The notes under the pieces are model-generated. The model was not told where the DNA came from, ran no database searches, and saw only the letters and a program-made list of their open reading frames with translations. A program made the position numbers and the translations under genes. A stretch of 64,000 nucleotides of DNA from Hymenobacter sp. BT559. GTDB lineage: Bacteria > Bacteroidota > Bacteroidia > Cytophagales > Hymenobacteraceae. Positions 35,104 through 45,166 of the stretch are shown here, in pieces. How positions within the stretch are numbered: position 1 is the first letter of the stretch; each line of letters opens with the position of its first letter. The stretch covers positions 62,001 through 126,000 of the forward strand of contig NZ_JAGETY010000010.1 of assembly GCF_017571525.1 (NCBI RefSeq). The letters run 5' to 3'.

Positions 35104-35643
35104 TTGCAAGCCGGCGTCAGTTACAATAATTTCACTCCTTATCAAATCGCCAAAGTGGCTACTCGACCCAAACTAGCTTGTCTGCTATTCTTCTGCACAT
35201 CATTTGCGCCTATCGACGGCCGATATTGGGCTGCGGGTGAGGCGTTAATCAAAAATTTACGTGCGCAGTCCCCCGCCTTTGAGGGGGTTGCAATGCGTGA
35301 CTATACTTATAAAGACCTTGACAACGATAACGTCTATGAAATTATAGAAACAGTAAATAAGCTAGAAGAAGGCGCTCCCGGGTGGCTCAATAGCGAAATT
35401 TCCCCAGCCTTCGATTTACATAGAGTATACAATTACAAAGCAGGGAAATTTCAGAAGGATTACCGGCCATTTGCTGAGTATGTAGAGCAGCGTATAGAGT
35501 TTTATAAATTCTGGAAAAGACAAATCCAAAATTCCTCTCTATTATCAGAGGATTCACAAGAATTAGTAAAGGCCAATAAGCAGACCTTTATCAAAGAGTT
35601 AGACCGGCTTATTGCTGCAATGGAAGGCGTGAAGAATAAATGA
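35104..35643 (+). CDS. AT-rich orphan gene, hypothetical
   Basis: Up to 179 residues from a TTG at 35104. A GTG at 35155 may be the true start, because it opens into a short hydrophobic leader (ATRPKLACLLFFCTSFA). The body is Lys/Tyr/Glu-rich and apparently helical (RPFAEYVEQRIEFYKFW, SQELVKANKQTFIKELDRL). No family is recognised. Base composition and codon use (many ATA, TTA and AAA codons) differ sharply from the GC-rich neighbours, suggesting recent acquisition, as does its place beside a toxin-antitoxin locus. Confidence 0.6.
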   Translation: MQAGVSYNNFTPYQIAKVATRPKLACLLFFCTSFAPIDGRYWAAGEALIKNLRAQSPAFEGVAMRDYTYKDLDNDNVYEIIETVNKLEEGAPGWLNSEISPAFDLHRVYNYKAGKFQKDYRPFAEYVEQRIEFYKFWKRQIQNSSLLSEDSQELVKANKQTFIKELDRLIAAMEGVKNK

Positions 35644-35683
35644 TACTGCTAAAATGTCCATTTGATACATTATTTGAAATGCA

Positions 35684-35716
35684 TTTGTAGTCAAAAAGTC
35701 CGATTCCCTACTTCTG
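35684..35716 (+). promoter_or_regulatory. Possible clpB promoter
   Basis: TTTG at 35684-35687 is followed after 21 bases by TACTTCTG (35709-35716), one mismatch from TAnnTTTG. It lies ~70 bases upstream of the clpB ATG. No CIRCE inverted repeat was seen. Confidence 0.3.
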
Positions 35717-35785
35717 CACCTCGTTTGCTAGTACCCTCGTACAATCTTCTTAACCCGAAGCACCTACCGAGAACTAAGCAAACCA

Positions 35786-38395
<2,610 letters not shown>

Positions 38396-38406
38396 TAGAG
38401 GTAATT

Positions 38407-38454
38407 TATACAAAAAAGCCCCGCTAGCCTAGGTTAGCGGGGCTTTTTTGTATA
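38407..38454. terminator. Bidirectional terminator between clpB and the methyltransferase gene
   Basis: Two 20-base arms (38407-38426 and 38435-38454) pair perfectly with a GC core (GCCCCGCTA) and A6/T6 flanks on both sides. They serve the convergent genes ending at 38395 and 38464. Confidence 0.92.
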
Positions 38455-38463
38455 AACCTGGTG

Positions 38464-39312
38464 TCAGCGTTTCTCCGCTACCAGCACCAGCGAGCCAAAC
38501 GGCAGGCTGATTTTTCCATCTACCGCTAGGGGCTCCAATTTGGTAAATAGCGCCGACTTGATAGCGGCGCGGGTATCGTCGGTGGCCTGGCTCATGGCGG
38601 TCACTACGGGGGCGGCTACTTCCATCATATTTTGCCAGTATCCCTCGGGGCCGTCAAAGGTGACAGTGCCTTGTACCTCTTTCTCGCTGATAGTTTGGAA
38701 GCCAGCTTGGGTGAGCAGGCCGGCCAGCATGCCGGGCTGGGCGCAGCGAAACATGCCAGTGGCGCCCGGTGCGGGAGTGGGGAGCGTAAGGTGCGCGCCC
38801 ATGGTGCCCATCATAGTGCCTATCCAGGGGTTGTGAGGCGGGGCCGACCACACGCAGGTGGCTAGCCGGCCGCCGGGCTTTAGCACCCGGTACATTTCCT
38901 GGGCGGCGAGCAGCATATCGGGGAAAAACATGAAGCCCATGCGGCAGCTGATAGCATCGAAGCTTTGGTCGGCAAAGGGAAGCGCACAGACATCACCAGC
39001 TACTGCTTCGTAATTGGGGAGGGCTTGCTGGGCGGCTTTTTCGCGGGCTACTGCCAGCATGCCTTCCGAGAGGTCGAAGCCAGTGACGTGGCCGCGGGGG
39101 GCTAGCCGAGCGATGGATAGGCCGGGCTCGCCGGTGCCGGTGGCTACATCCAGCACGTGGTCAGTTTCCTTGATTTGGAGCGCGTCGATAATCTCCTGGC
39201 CCATCGGGCGCATAAAGTTCATGGTCCAAGTGTCCCACTTCTTCCAGCCGGGCGAAAACTTGTCCCAGGTTTGCTGTTGCTGGTCGCGGATTTGTGTAAG
39301 GGCGGCTTCCAT
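38464..39312 (-). CDS. Class I SAM-dependent methyltransferase (UbiE-like)
   Basis: A 282-residue protein from the ATG at 39312. The SAM-binding motif I is VLDVATGTGEPGLS, with an acidic loop in VTGFDLSEGML, then AVAGDVCALPFADQSFD and the late motif VLKPGGRLA. It resembles the ubiquinone/menaquinone methyltransferase branch (Methyltransf_11/25), but the genome context gives no substrate. The C-terminus (LPFGSLVLVAEK) is typical of the family. Confidence 0.85.
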   Translation of the reverse strand: MEAALTQIRDQQQQTWDKFSPGWKKWDTWTMNFMRPMGQEIIDALQIKETDHVLDVATGTGEPGLSIARLAPRGHVTGFDLSEGMLAVAREKAAQQALPNYEAVAGDVCALPFADQSFDAISCRMGFMFFPDMLLAAQEMYRVLKPGGRLATCVWSAPPHNPWIGTMMGTMGAHLTLPTPAPGATGMFRCAQPGMLAGLLTQAGFQTISEKEVQGTVTFDGPEGYWQNMMEVAAPVVTAMSQATDDTRAAIKSALFTKLEPLAVDGKISLPFGSLVLVAEKR

Positions 39313-39576
39313 AGTCAAAACGTTGAGTAGAAAAATGGAGTGAATTCCGGCAAGTATTTCTGCAAAAAGTAACGCAGCACTAGCAATGTGGCGGCTAGCC
39401 CCCCGTAGGGAGCGCCTAACGGCTAAGGGGGTATGGGGAAGCTGAAAAATACGAGTAATTAACTGATAGTCAAAATAGACAGGTGGCGCAAAGGCATTGG
39501 TAGGTGCTGGTGCAGGGCCGGCCAGTGCGCAGCGGCTGCCATGGTAGCCAGGCCAGGCACATGGAGTTTAAAGCAA
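39313..39576. other. Intergenic gap, no gene seen
   Basis: About 264 bases between the methyltransferase start (39312) and the terminator of the next leftward gene. It is moderately AT-rich near the methyltransferase and includes repeated GCTAGC-type words. Nothing more can be supported. Confidence 0.4.
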
Positions 39577-39607
39577 AAGCCCCGCTAGCGGTGGGCTAGC
39601 GGGGCTT
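39577..39607 (-). terminator. Terminator after the duplicated-domain gene
   Basis: A perfect 13-bp stem (39577-39589 with 39595-39607) around GGTGG. On the minus strand it is followed by a T-rich stretch and lies 5 bases past the end of the gene 39612-40511. Confidence 0.82.
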
Positions 39608-39611
39608 ACTA

Positions 39612-40511
39612 TTAGTCTAATGGCTGCAGGTCCTTCTTTTTGATTCGCTGTCGAATCTTTTTTGGCAGCGGCTTGCCGGAGCGGTACGCGTTTTCAATCT
39701 CGCTCTCGCGCGCTTCGTTATAGGTTACCAGATTGGTTACGCCGATAGCAACCGGTGCAGCGACGAAACCGCCAAGCAGAATAGCTAGGCTGCCGCCGTC
39801 CACTTTGTCGCCGTCGATGTTCGGGCTGGCGAGGGCGCGCGTCATGGATAGGATGCCAGCAAGGCCAAGGTAGTTCCATCTTTTGCCACCGGTACGGCGC
39901 CGCTCAAACAGGCGGTTGATAGCCCGCAGCGTATCGGCGTGCGCGACTTCCGCTAGCTGGGCCGCCGTAAGGCCCACGGTCGAGGCTGCGGGGCGGATGT
40001 CGGGGGCCGACAGCGGGTCGTAATCGGATGGCAAGCCACGCAGCGGGGCAAAATTGCCGCGCAAACGCCGCGACACACTTGTACGCAAGTGCCCGGTGGC
40101 CGCTAACTCGCGGAGCACCTGCCGCTCGCGGCCGGGCCGGAACTGAATGCGTTTGTTCAACCCAATGAGTAGGAAGGCCGACCCGGCGACTACGCCCGGT
40201 GTCCACACACCGGCACTGGTAGTTTGCAGGGCTGGCAGGGTAGAGGCCAGGATGCTAGCCGTACCAAAGCCCAGCCAACCAGCCCCGCCGCCGCGCCGGC
40301 TCTTAAACAGCTTGCGAATGGCGCGGGCAGTATCGGCGCGGGTAAGGTTGGGGAGCGGGGCCGGCGTTGCTACCCTTGCGGAAGGCGTAGGGGGGCTAGC
40401 CGGAAGGGGTTGCGCCCGCTCGCTGCCGGGCTGGGCGGTGACGGAGGTTTGGGCGGCCGCCGGGCGCAGGGTGAAGGCGAGCAGCAGCAGTAACAGTAGT
40501 TTTTTACCCAT
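39612..40511 (-). CDS. Hypothetical secreted or membrane protein with internal duplication
   Basis: A 299-residue protein from the ATG at 40511. A signal peptide (MGKKLLLLLLLAFTLRPAAA) and a Pro/Ala/Ser-rich linker (~25-55) lead to two related halves. The first (~59-155) begins ADTARAIRKLFKSRR; the second (~192-299) begins ADTLRAINRLFERRR. Each then has a Gly-rich hydrophobic stretch (WLGFGTASILAST / NYLGLAGILSMTR), a second hydrophobic segment and a basic tail. This points to an ancestral tandem duplication, each unit with two membrane-associated hairpins. No family was recognised and the function is unknown. Confidence 0.75.
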   Translation of the reverse strand: MGKKLLLLLLLAFTLRPAAAQTSVTAQPGSERAQPLPASPPTPSARVATPAPLPNLTRADTARAIRKLFKSRRGGGAGWLGFGTASILASTLPALQTTSAGVWTPGVVAGSAFLLIGLNKRIQFRPGRERQVLRELAATGHLRTSVSRRLRGNFAPLRGLPSDYDPLSAPDIRPAASTVGLTAAQLAEVAHADTLRAINRLFERRRTGGKRWNYLGLAGILSMTRALASPNIDGDKVDGGSLAILLGGFVAAPVAIGVTNLVTYNEARESEIENAYRSGKPLPKKIRQRIKKKDLQPLD

Positions 40512-40879
40512 TGACAAATGGTGTAGATTTGAAAAAAGCGGTACGAATATACAGGCATTAAGCTCCGCACTGAGGTTGAGCTAGCGCCGGCGCAAGAGGC
40601 GAAGTAGCTGCCCGCCTATAGTTGCTGGCTAGCCCTGCCTGGGGCGGGCAGAAAAGCAGAGGGCCTTCCGACAGCCAGAAATTGCGTAGCTCAGCCACAT
40701 CAAAAACCACGAGCAGGCTGCTGGGTAGCAGCTCGGCTAGCCACCAATTATTTGGTTGAAAAACAGTGAATAGAATGAGCGTCGAAAGATTTCAGTAATT
40801 TTTTGTAAGTTGACGGCAACCATTCGACGCGGTGCCCCGAGTTCCTTGGCAGCTAGTAGTCACTTTTTAGCCTGTGGTT
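40512..40879. promoter_or_regulatory. 368-base divergent region upstream of the ECF sigma gene
   Basis: No gene is visible. It separates the leftward gene 39612-40511 from the sigma-factor operon. Near the sigma gene an 8-bp inverted pair, GCGTCGAA at 40779-40786 and TTCGACGC at 40823-40830, frames an AT-rich core containing TAATTTTTTG. This could be an ECF-type promoter or operator region. No good match to the housekeeping TTTG/TAnnTTTG pair was found. Confidence 0.35.
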
Positions 40880-41476
40880 ATGCCTACTCCTACTCCTGCC
40901 CAGCTTAGCGACCTGCTTGCCGGCTGCCGGGCATTGGACCGGGCTAGCCAGCGCGCGCTCTACCAGCAGTACTACGGCTTTGGCTTCGCCATTTGCCAGC
41001 GCTACCTCACCGACCGCGATGCGGCGCTGGAAGCCGTGAACGACGGCTTTCTCAAGATTTTTCAGGAGCTGCCGCGCTTCGATGCCACCCGCTACGCCGA
41101 CCTGGCAGGCTCGCTGCGCGGCTGGATGCACCGCATTATGGTGCGCACGGCCATCGACCACTTTCGGGCCGAGCACCGGCATTCGCTGCACGCCGGCCTC
41201 GATGAGGTGGGGGAGGCGCACGCCGAGGCCAGCGCCGCCACACCGCTCGATGCCCTGTCGTTTGACGAGCTGCTGCGCCTGGTGGGGCAGCTCTCGCCGG
41301 CCTGCCGGGCGGTGTTCAACCTCTACGCCATCGACGGCTACACGCACGAGGAAATAGCCGAGCAGCTCAGCATCTCGGTAGGTACGTCCAAGTCTAACCT
41401 GTTCAAAGCCAGAGCCTCTCTCAAACAATTTCTTAAGTTAGAAAAGCATCATGCCTACGCCCACTATGTCAGATGA
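40880..41476 (+). CDS. ECF-type RNA polymerase sigma factor
   Basis: A 198-residue protein from the ATG at 40880. Region 2 (~20-100) includes QYYGFGFAICQRYLTDRDAALE and, with a -10-binding segment, MHRIMVRTAIDHFRAEHR. Region 4 (~140-190) has LSPACRAVFNLYAIDGYTHEEIAEQL and the helix-turn-helix SVGTSKSNLFKARASLK. ECF sigmas are held by a partner and released by envelope signals. Its 3' end overlaps the next gene by 26 bases (11 if the next gene starts at its second ATG), so the pair is translationally coupled. Confidence 0.9.
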   Translation: MPTPTPAQLSDLLAGCRALDRASQRALYQQYYGFGFAICQRYLTDRDAALEAVNDGFLKIFQELPRFDATRYADLAGSLRGWMHRIMVRTAIDHFRAEHRHSLHAGLDEVGEAHAEASAATPLDALSFDELLRLVGQLSPACRAVFNLYAIDGYTHEEIAEQLSISVGTSKSNLFKARASLKQFLKLEKHHAYAHYVR

Positions 41477-43097
41477 AGAGCTAGACTCGGTCTTTCGGCG
41501 CGTGGCAAATGAGTACTCGCCCGAAGTGCCCCCGCCCGGCGCCTGGGAGCGCCTGGACAGTCAGTTGGCCACCACTGCTACCACCCAGCAGCTGCGTGGC
41601 AAGGTGCTGCGTGCCTTCGGAGCCGAGGTAGCCACCCTAGCCGTATTGGTATGGCTGGGCTGCCAGCTACTGCCGGAGAATCAGCTCGCCCGGTTGCCGG
41701 AAGCCAAATTACCCGCTGCCACTACCCGGCTCGCGGCCACCGAAGCGAGCCGCCCCCGGCTCGCCGCTTCAACTGTATCCGCTAGCCCCGCTACCACGTC
41801 GGTGGGCGGTAGCTCAGCTGCAGTAGCCAGGCCTGATAAGCTATTGGCCAGCGTTTCTACCACTGCCGCGCAAGCCAGCGTGAGCCTGGCTGCCGAGGCT
41901 ACGCCCGAGCCGACGGCGCTGGTTAGCGCTACCGCCAAGCGAGTGGGGCAGCGCCGACTAGCCGCTGGCCTGGCAACCGCCCCGGCTAGCCCTGCCGGGC
42001 CAATGGTGGCAACAGGTGATAAGGCCAGTCGCACATTATCAACTGCTGCAGCGCTTGGCAAAGCCCGGCGTGCTGCGCCAGCGGTAGCAGTTTTTGCTGC
42101 GGCTAGCCCTACTGCGTCGGCTACTCCGAGTGCTGCTGTTGCCAGCGCTTCTTTAGCAGCTGCTGAAGCGCCTGGTGGGGCCAAGCATCGTCAGCACGCG
42201 AAGGCCGCGCGCAACCAGGCGCTGCCAGGTGCTGTGCCTGGCGGCGGGCCTGCTCGCCAGGCGCGCCGCGCGACTGGGCTTGTGGCAAGTAGCTATTTGC
42301 CTGCTCCTAACACTAAAAAGACAGCGAAGAGCCAAGCAGGCGAGGCCGAGAGCCTGCCAGTGGCCAGGCTAGCCGAAGCCTCAATGGGCAGCCGCGCGGC
42401 GTGGCTATCGCTGGCCACTTACCCGCTGCCCGACTCGCTAGGGGGGGTGGCGCGCCTGCTGCCGGCCGACACGACGAAGGAGCAGAAGCCTCCGGCGCTG
42501 CGGCCGCCTTACCGGCTGGTGCTGGGGCTGCTGGGCGCGCCAGCCTTTAGCGCGGTGCGCACGCCCCAAACGGCCCAATTGGGTGGCGACTACGGCCTCA
42601 CGCTCGAATACCTGCTCACGCCGCGTCTGCGGGTGCGGGCCGGGCTCATCAGCAGCCGCAAGCGCTACTACGCGGCTAGCTCCGACTACGAGGCGCCCGC
42701 GAACTGGCAGTGGTTTCCGGGCAATTATGAGCTGGATGCCAACTGCCGCATCACCGAGATTCCGCTTGATGTGCGCTTCGACGTGCTGCGCCGACCCACT
42801 TACGCCGTGTTTACCAGCGTGGGAATTAACTCGCTGCTGATGCGCAACGAGCAATACAGCTACGACTGGACCATGAACGGCCAGACCTTCACCAAAACGG
42901 CGCAGGTAGTCAATGGCTCCAATCACTTCCTGGGCGTGCTCAACCTGTCGGTGGGTGTCGAGCGGCCCATCGGCGGGCGTTGGTCGGCTCAGGTCGAGCC
43001 TTTCTGGCAGCTTCCGCTCGGCGGGGTAGGGGCCGGCAAGGTGCACCTGAGCAGCGCTGGCGCGGCGTTCTCCCTCAAATTTGGCCTGATACGGTAG
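41451..43097 (+). CDS. Putative anti-sigma head / outer-membrane beta-barrel fusion
   Basis: A 548-residue protein; ATGs at 41451 or 41466. Residues ~6-50 (DEELDSVFRRVANEYSPEV, then PPPGAWERLDSQL) carry the short acidic 'P-x-x-AW-x-x-L' N-terminus seen in proteins encoded after ECF sigmas in Bacteroidota. One hydrophobic helix follows (~55-74, FGAEVATLAVLVWLGCQLL). A ~230-residue Ala/Ser/Thr/Pro-rich, low-complexity linker leads to an outer-membrane barrel (~345-548; YRLVLGLLGAP, YGLTLEYLLTPRLRVRAGLI, LGVLNLSVGVERPIGGRWS). The layout could span both membranes and hold the sigma factor. That function is inference. Confidence 0.7.
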   Translation: MPTPTMSDEELDSVFRRVANEYSPEVPPPGAWERLDSQLATTATTQQLRGKVLRAFGAEVATLAVLVWLGCQLLPENQLARLPEAKLPAATTRLAATEASRPRLAASTVSASPATTSVGGSSAAVARPDKLLASVSTTAAQASVSLAAEATPEPTALVSATAKRVGQRRLAAGLATAPASPAGPMVATGDKASRTLSTAAALGKARRAAPAVAVFAAASPTASATPSAAVASASLAAAEAPGGAKHRQHAKAARNQALPGAVPGGGPARQARRATGLVASSYLPAPNTKKTAKSQAGEAESLPVARLAEASMGSRAAWLSLATYPLPDSLGGVARLLPADTTKEQKPPALRPPYRLVLGLLGAPAFSAVRTPQTAQLGGDYGLTLEYLLTPRLRVRAGLISSRKRYYAASSDYEAPANWQWFPGNYELDANCRITEIPLDVRFDVLRRPTYAVFTSVGINSLLMRNEQYSYDWTMNGQTFTKTAQVVNGSNHFLGVLNLSVGVERPIGGRWSAQVEPFWQLPLGGVGAGKVHLSSAGAAFSLKFGLIR

Positions 43098-43152
43098 CCG
43101 GACGCGGCTGCTAGGGCGCGGGCAGGCGCCTTCTCTACTGCCCACTCGCGGG

Positions 43153-43168
43153 CCCGGTGCGCACCGGG
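43153..43168. promoter_or_regulatory. Perfect 16-base palindrome upstream of the PF03640 gene
   Basis: CCCGGTGCGCACCGGG reads the same on both strands with no spacer. It lies 55 bases after the barrel gene stop and 82 bases before the next ATG. It could be an operator or a small hairpin. It lies inside the sigma-operon spacer. Confidence 0.4.
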
Positions 43169-43249
43169 TTCGGCACCTGGCTGCGCCTCTGCGGGGGCTA
43201 GCGGCCGACACTTACTTCTCTTTTCATCAACGCTTTACCAAACATCGTC

Positions 43250-44122
43250 ATGCTTGGACACTCTCTCTATGCCCGGCCGGTTCGCTGGCTGGCTGGTGCC
43301 ACCGCGCTCGTGGTGGGCACATTGCTAGGCCTTGGTGCCTGCCAAAAAAAGGACGATAGCACCACCCCGGCCCCGGCGGCGCCCACGCCCACCATTCAGC
43401 TCATGCCCAATGCCGTGGTGGGGCCGCACCTCGCCGACTCGGTGGGCAACACGGTCTATTTATTCTCCCGCGACCTGGCGGGCACCAACAACTGCACCGG
43501 CGGCTGCGCCAGCGTGTGGCCCATCTTCTACACCTCGCACCTGGTGGTAGGTAATGGGCTGGATGCGAAAGACTTTGCTACCATTACTACGAGCACCGGC
43601 CAGCGCCAGACCACCTACAAAGGCTGGCCCATGTACTACTACGCCCCGGCCGATGCCAGCGGGCAGTTTGTGCGCGAAAAGCCCGGCCAGGTAACCGGCG
43701 ACAACGTGGGCGGCGTGTGGTACACCATGCGCCCCGACTACAGCCTGCTGCTGGCCCGCACCAGCGTCACGAACAAGACGACCAACTTAGCTGCAACTAA
43801 GACGTTCCTGATTGATAGCCAAGGTCGTACGCTCTACACCTTCGCCAAAGACCAGACCAGCCCCAGCACCCAGGCTACCAACTGCACCGGGGGGTGCGCC
43901 ACCGTGTGGCCCGTGTATGGCGGGGCGCCCGCCGTGCTGCCTTCGGGCCTGAAAAGCAGTGACTTCGGTACCCTGGCCCGCACCGACGGGACCAATGGCT
44001 ACCCTAGCCAGCAAACGACTTACAAGGGCCTGCCGCTCTACTACTACGCCCCCGATGGCGGCACCCGCAATAAGGTGGAGGGCGATGGCGTGGGCAACGT
44101 GTGGTCGGTGGCCGCGCCGTGA
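43250..44122 (+). CDS. Two-repeat 'secreted repeat' (PF03640, COG4315) lipoprotein
   Basis: A 290-residue lipoprotein (lipobox GLGAC, ~Cys31) with two PF03640-like repeats (~50-165 and ~175-290). Each has a strand pair (NTVYLFSRD / RTLYTFAKD), the paired-Cys phrase NCTGGCAxVWP, a TTYKGxPxYYYAPD segment and a closing GD-x-GVW/GNVW. PF03640 proteins are often found near cytochromes and electron-transfer genes, but their function is unproven. The two Cys of each repeat could form disulfides. It is the third gene of the sigma-led block. Confidence 0.85.
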   Translation: MLGHSLYARPVRWLAGATALVVGTLLGLGACQKKDDSTTPAPAAPTPTIQLMPNAVVGPHLADSVGNTVYLFSRDLAGTNNCTGGCASVWPIFYTSHLVVGNGLDAKDFATITTSTGQRQTTYKGWPMYYYAPADASGQFVREKPGQVTGDNVGGVWYTMRPDYSLLLARTSVTNKTTNLAATKTFLIDSQGRTLYTFAKDQTSPSTQATNCTGGCATVWPVYGGAPAVLPSGLKSSDFGTLARTDGTNGYPSQQTTYKGLPLYYYAPDGGTRNKVEGDGVGNVWSVAAP

Positions 44123-44198
44123 GCAGCCGGGCCGGCCTAGCCCGCGCCCGGCTTCGGCTGGCCGCGGGCAATCTCTTTCATTTTAACGCATCAAGTAT

Positions 44199-44573
44199 AT
44201 GGTCATCAAGCTACTGACCCTGGCCAGCGCCGCGCTGCTGCTCGGGGCTTGCGCCTCGCAAAATGGCGAAGACCTGCTGGCTAGCGGGGGCGTGCCCACT
44301 CCGGCCTGCGACACCTCGCACGTCACGTATGCCGGCACGGTGGCGCCTATCCTGCAGCAATGCAGCGGCTGCCACGGCGGTAGTCAGCCCTCGGCCGGCT
44401 TTGCCGTGGGCAGCTATGCCCAGGTAAGCACCAAGGCCGCTAATGGCCAGCTGCTCGGCACCCTCAACCACGACGCCGGCTACTCGCCCATGCCCAAGGG
44501 CGGGGCCAAGCTCTCCGATTGCGACCTCGCCAAGCTGCGCCAGTGGGTGGCGGCCGGCGCGCCCAACAATTAA
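44199..44573 (+). CDS. Mono-haem c-type cytochrome lipoprotein
   Basis: A 124-residue protein: lipobox LLLGAC (Cys18), then one haem-binding CSGCH (Cys55-x-x-Cys58-His59) and a likely axial Met98 in YSPMPKGG. The C-terminal helix LAKLRQWVAAGAPNN is typical of small class-I/YHS-like cytochromes that end multi-haem or oxidase modules. It would carry electrons at a membrane surface in the periplasm or outside. It lies 76 bases after the PF03640 gene and 10 bases before the YceI gene. Confidence 0.9.
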   Translation: MVIKLLTLASAALLLGACASQNGEDLLASGGVPTPACDTSHVTYAGTVAPILQQCSGCHGGSQPSAGFAVGSYAQVSTKAANGQLLGTLNHDAGYSPMPKGGAKLSDCDLAKLRQWVAAGAPNN

Positions 44574-44583
44574 CCTCTTTGCC

Positions 44584-45150
44584 ATGCAACAGCTACAGCT
44601 TGTATGGGTGGTACTGCTGGGGTGGCTGGCTGCCGCCCCAGCCCAGTCGCCCACCCGTTTTTTTACCCGTACGGGCACCATCCGCTTTTTCTCGGCTACG
44701 CCGGTCGAAGACATTGCTGCTACCAACCAGCGGGTGGCGGCGGCCGTGGATGTGACCACCGGCCAGCTGGCTTTCACGGTGCCCATGCAGGAGTTTCAGT
44801 TTCCGAAAAAGCTGATGCAGACCCACTTCAACGAAAACTACGTGGAGTCGGAGAAGTACCCGAAGGCCTTGTTTGCGGGGCAGTTGGTGGGCTTTCAAGC
44901 CGCAGCCCTTGACCAAGGCGGGCCACAGCCGGCTGTGGCCGAGGGCGACCTCACCATTCACGGCGTGAAGCGGCACGTGCGGGTGCCCGGCACGCTCGAA
45001 AAACAAGGCAACCGCCTGCTGGTCAACGCCAAGTTTGCGGTCGAAACGGCCGATTACAACATTGAGATTCCGCTGCTGGTGCGCGGCCACATCGCCAAAA
45101 CCGTGGACGTGACCGTGGCCCTGGCCTGCGACCCGCTGCCGCAGCCCTAA
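44584..45150 (+). CDS. YceI-family lipid-binding-like protein
   Basis: A 188-residue protein from the ATG at 44584, which opens into a signal peptide (MQQLQLVWVVLLGWLAAAPAQ). The YceI lipocalin-like fold shows in GTIRFFSATPVEDI, AFTVPMQEFQFPKKLMQTHFNENY, YPKALFAGQL, GDLTIHGVKRHVRVPG and the closing strands. YceI proteins hold isoprenoids or amides in a hydrophobic cavity in the periplasm. Its 10-base gap after the cytochrome gene and 16-base gap before the DUF5777 gene imply one operon. Confidence 0.9.
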   Translation: MQQLQLVWVVLLGWLAAAPAQSPTRFFTRTGTIRFFSATPVEDIAATNQRVAAAVDVTTGQLAFTVPMQEFQFPKKLMQTHFNENYVESEKYPKALFAGQLVGFQAAALDQGGPQPAVAEGDLTIHGVKRHVRVPGTLEKQGNRLLVNAKFAVETADYNIEIPLLVRGHIAKTVDVTVALACDPLPQP

Positions 45151-45166
45151 TCCTTTCTGCTCTCTT

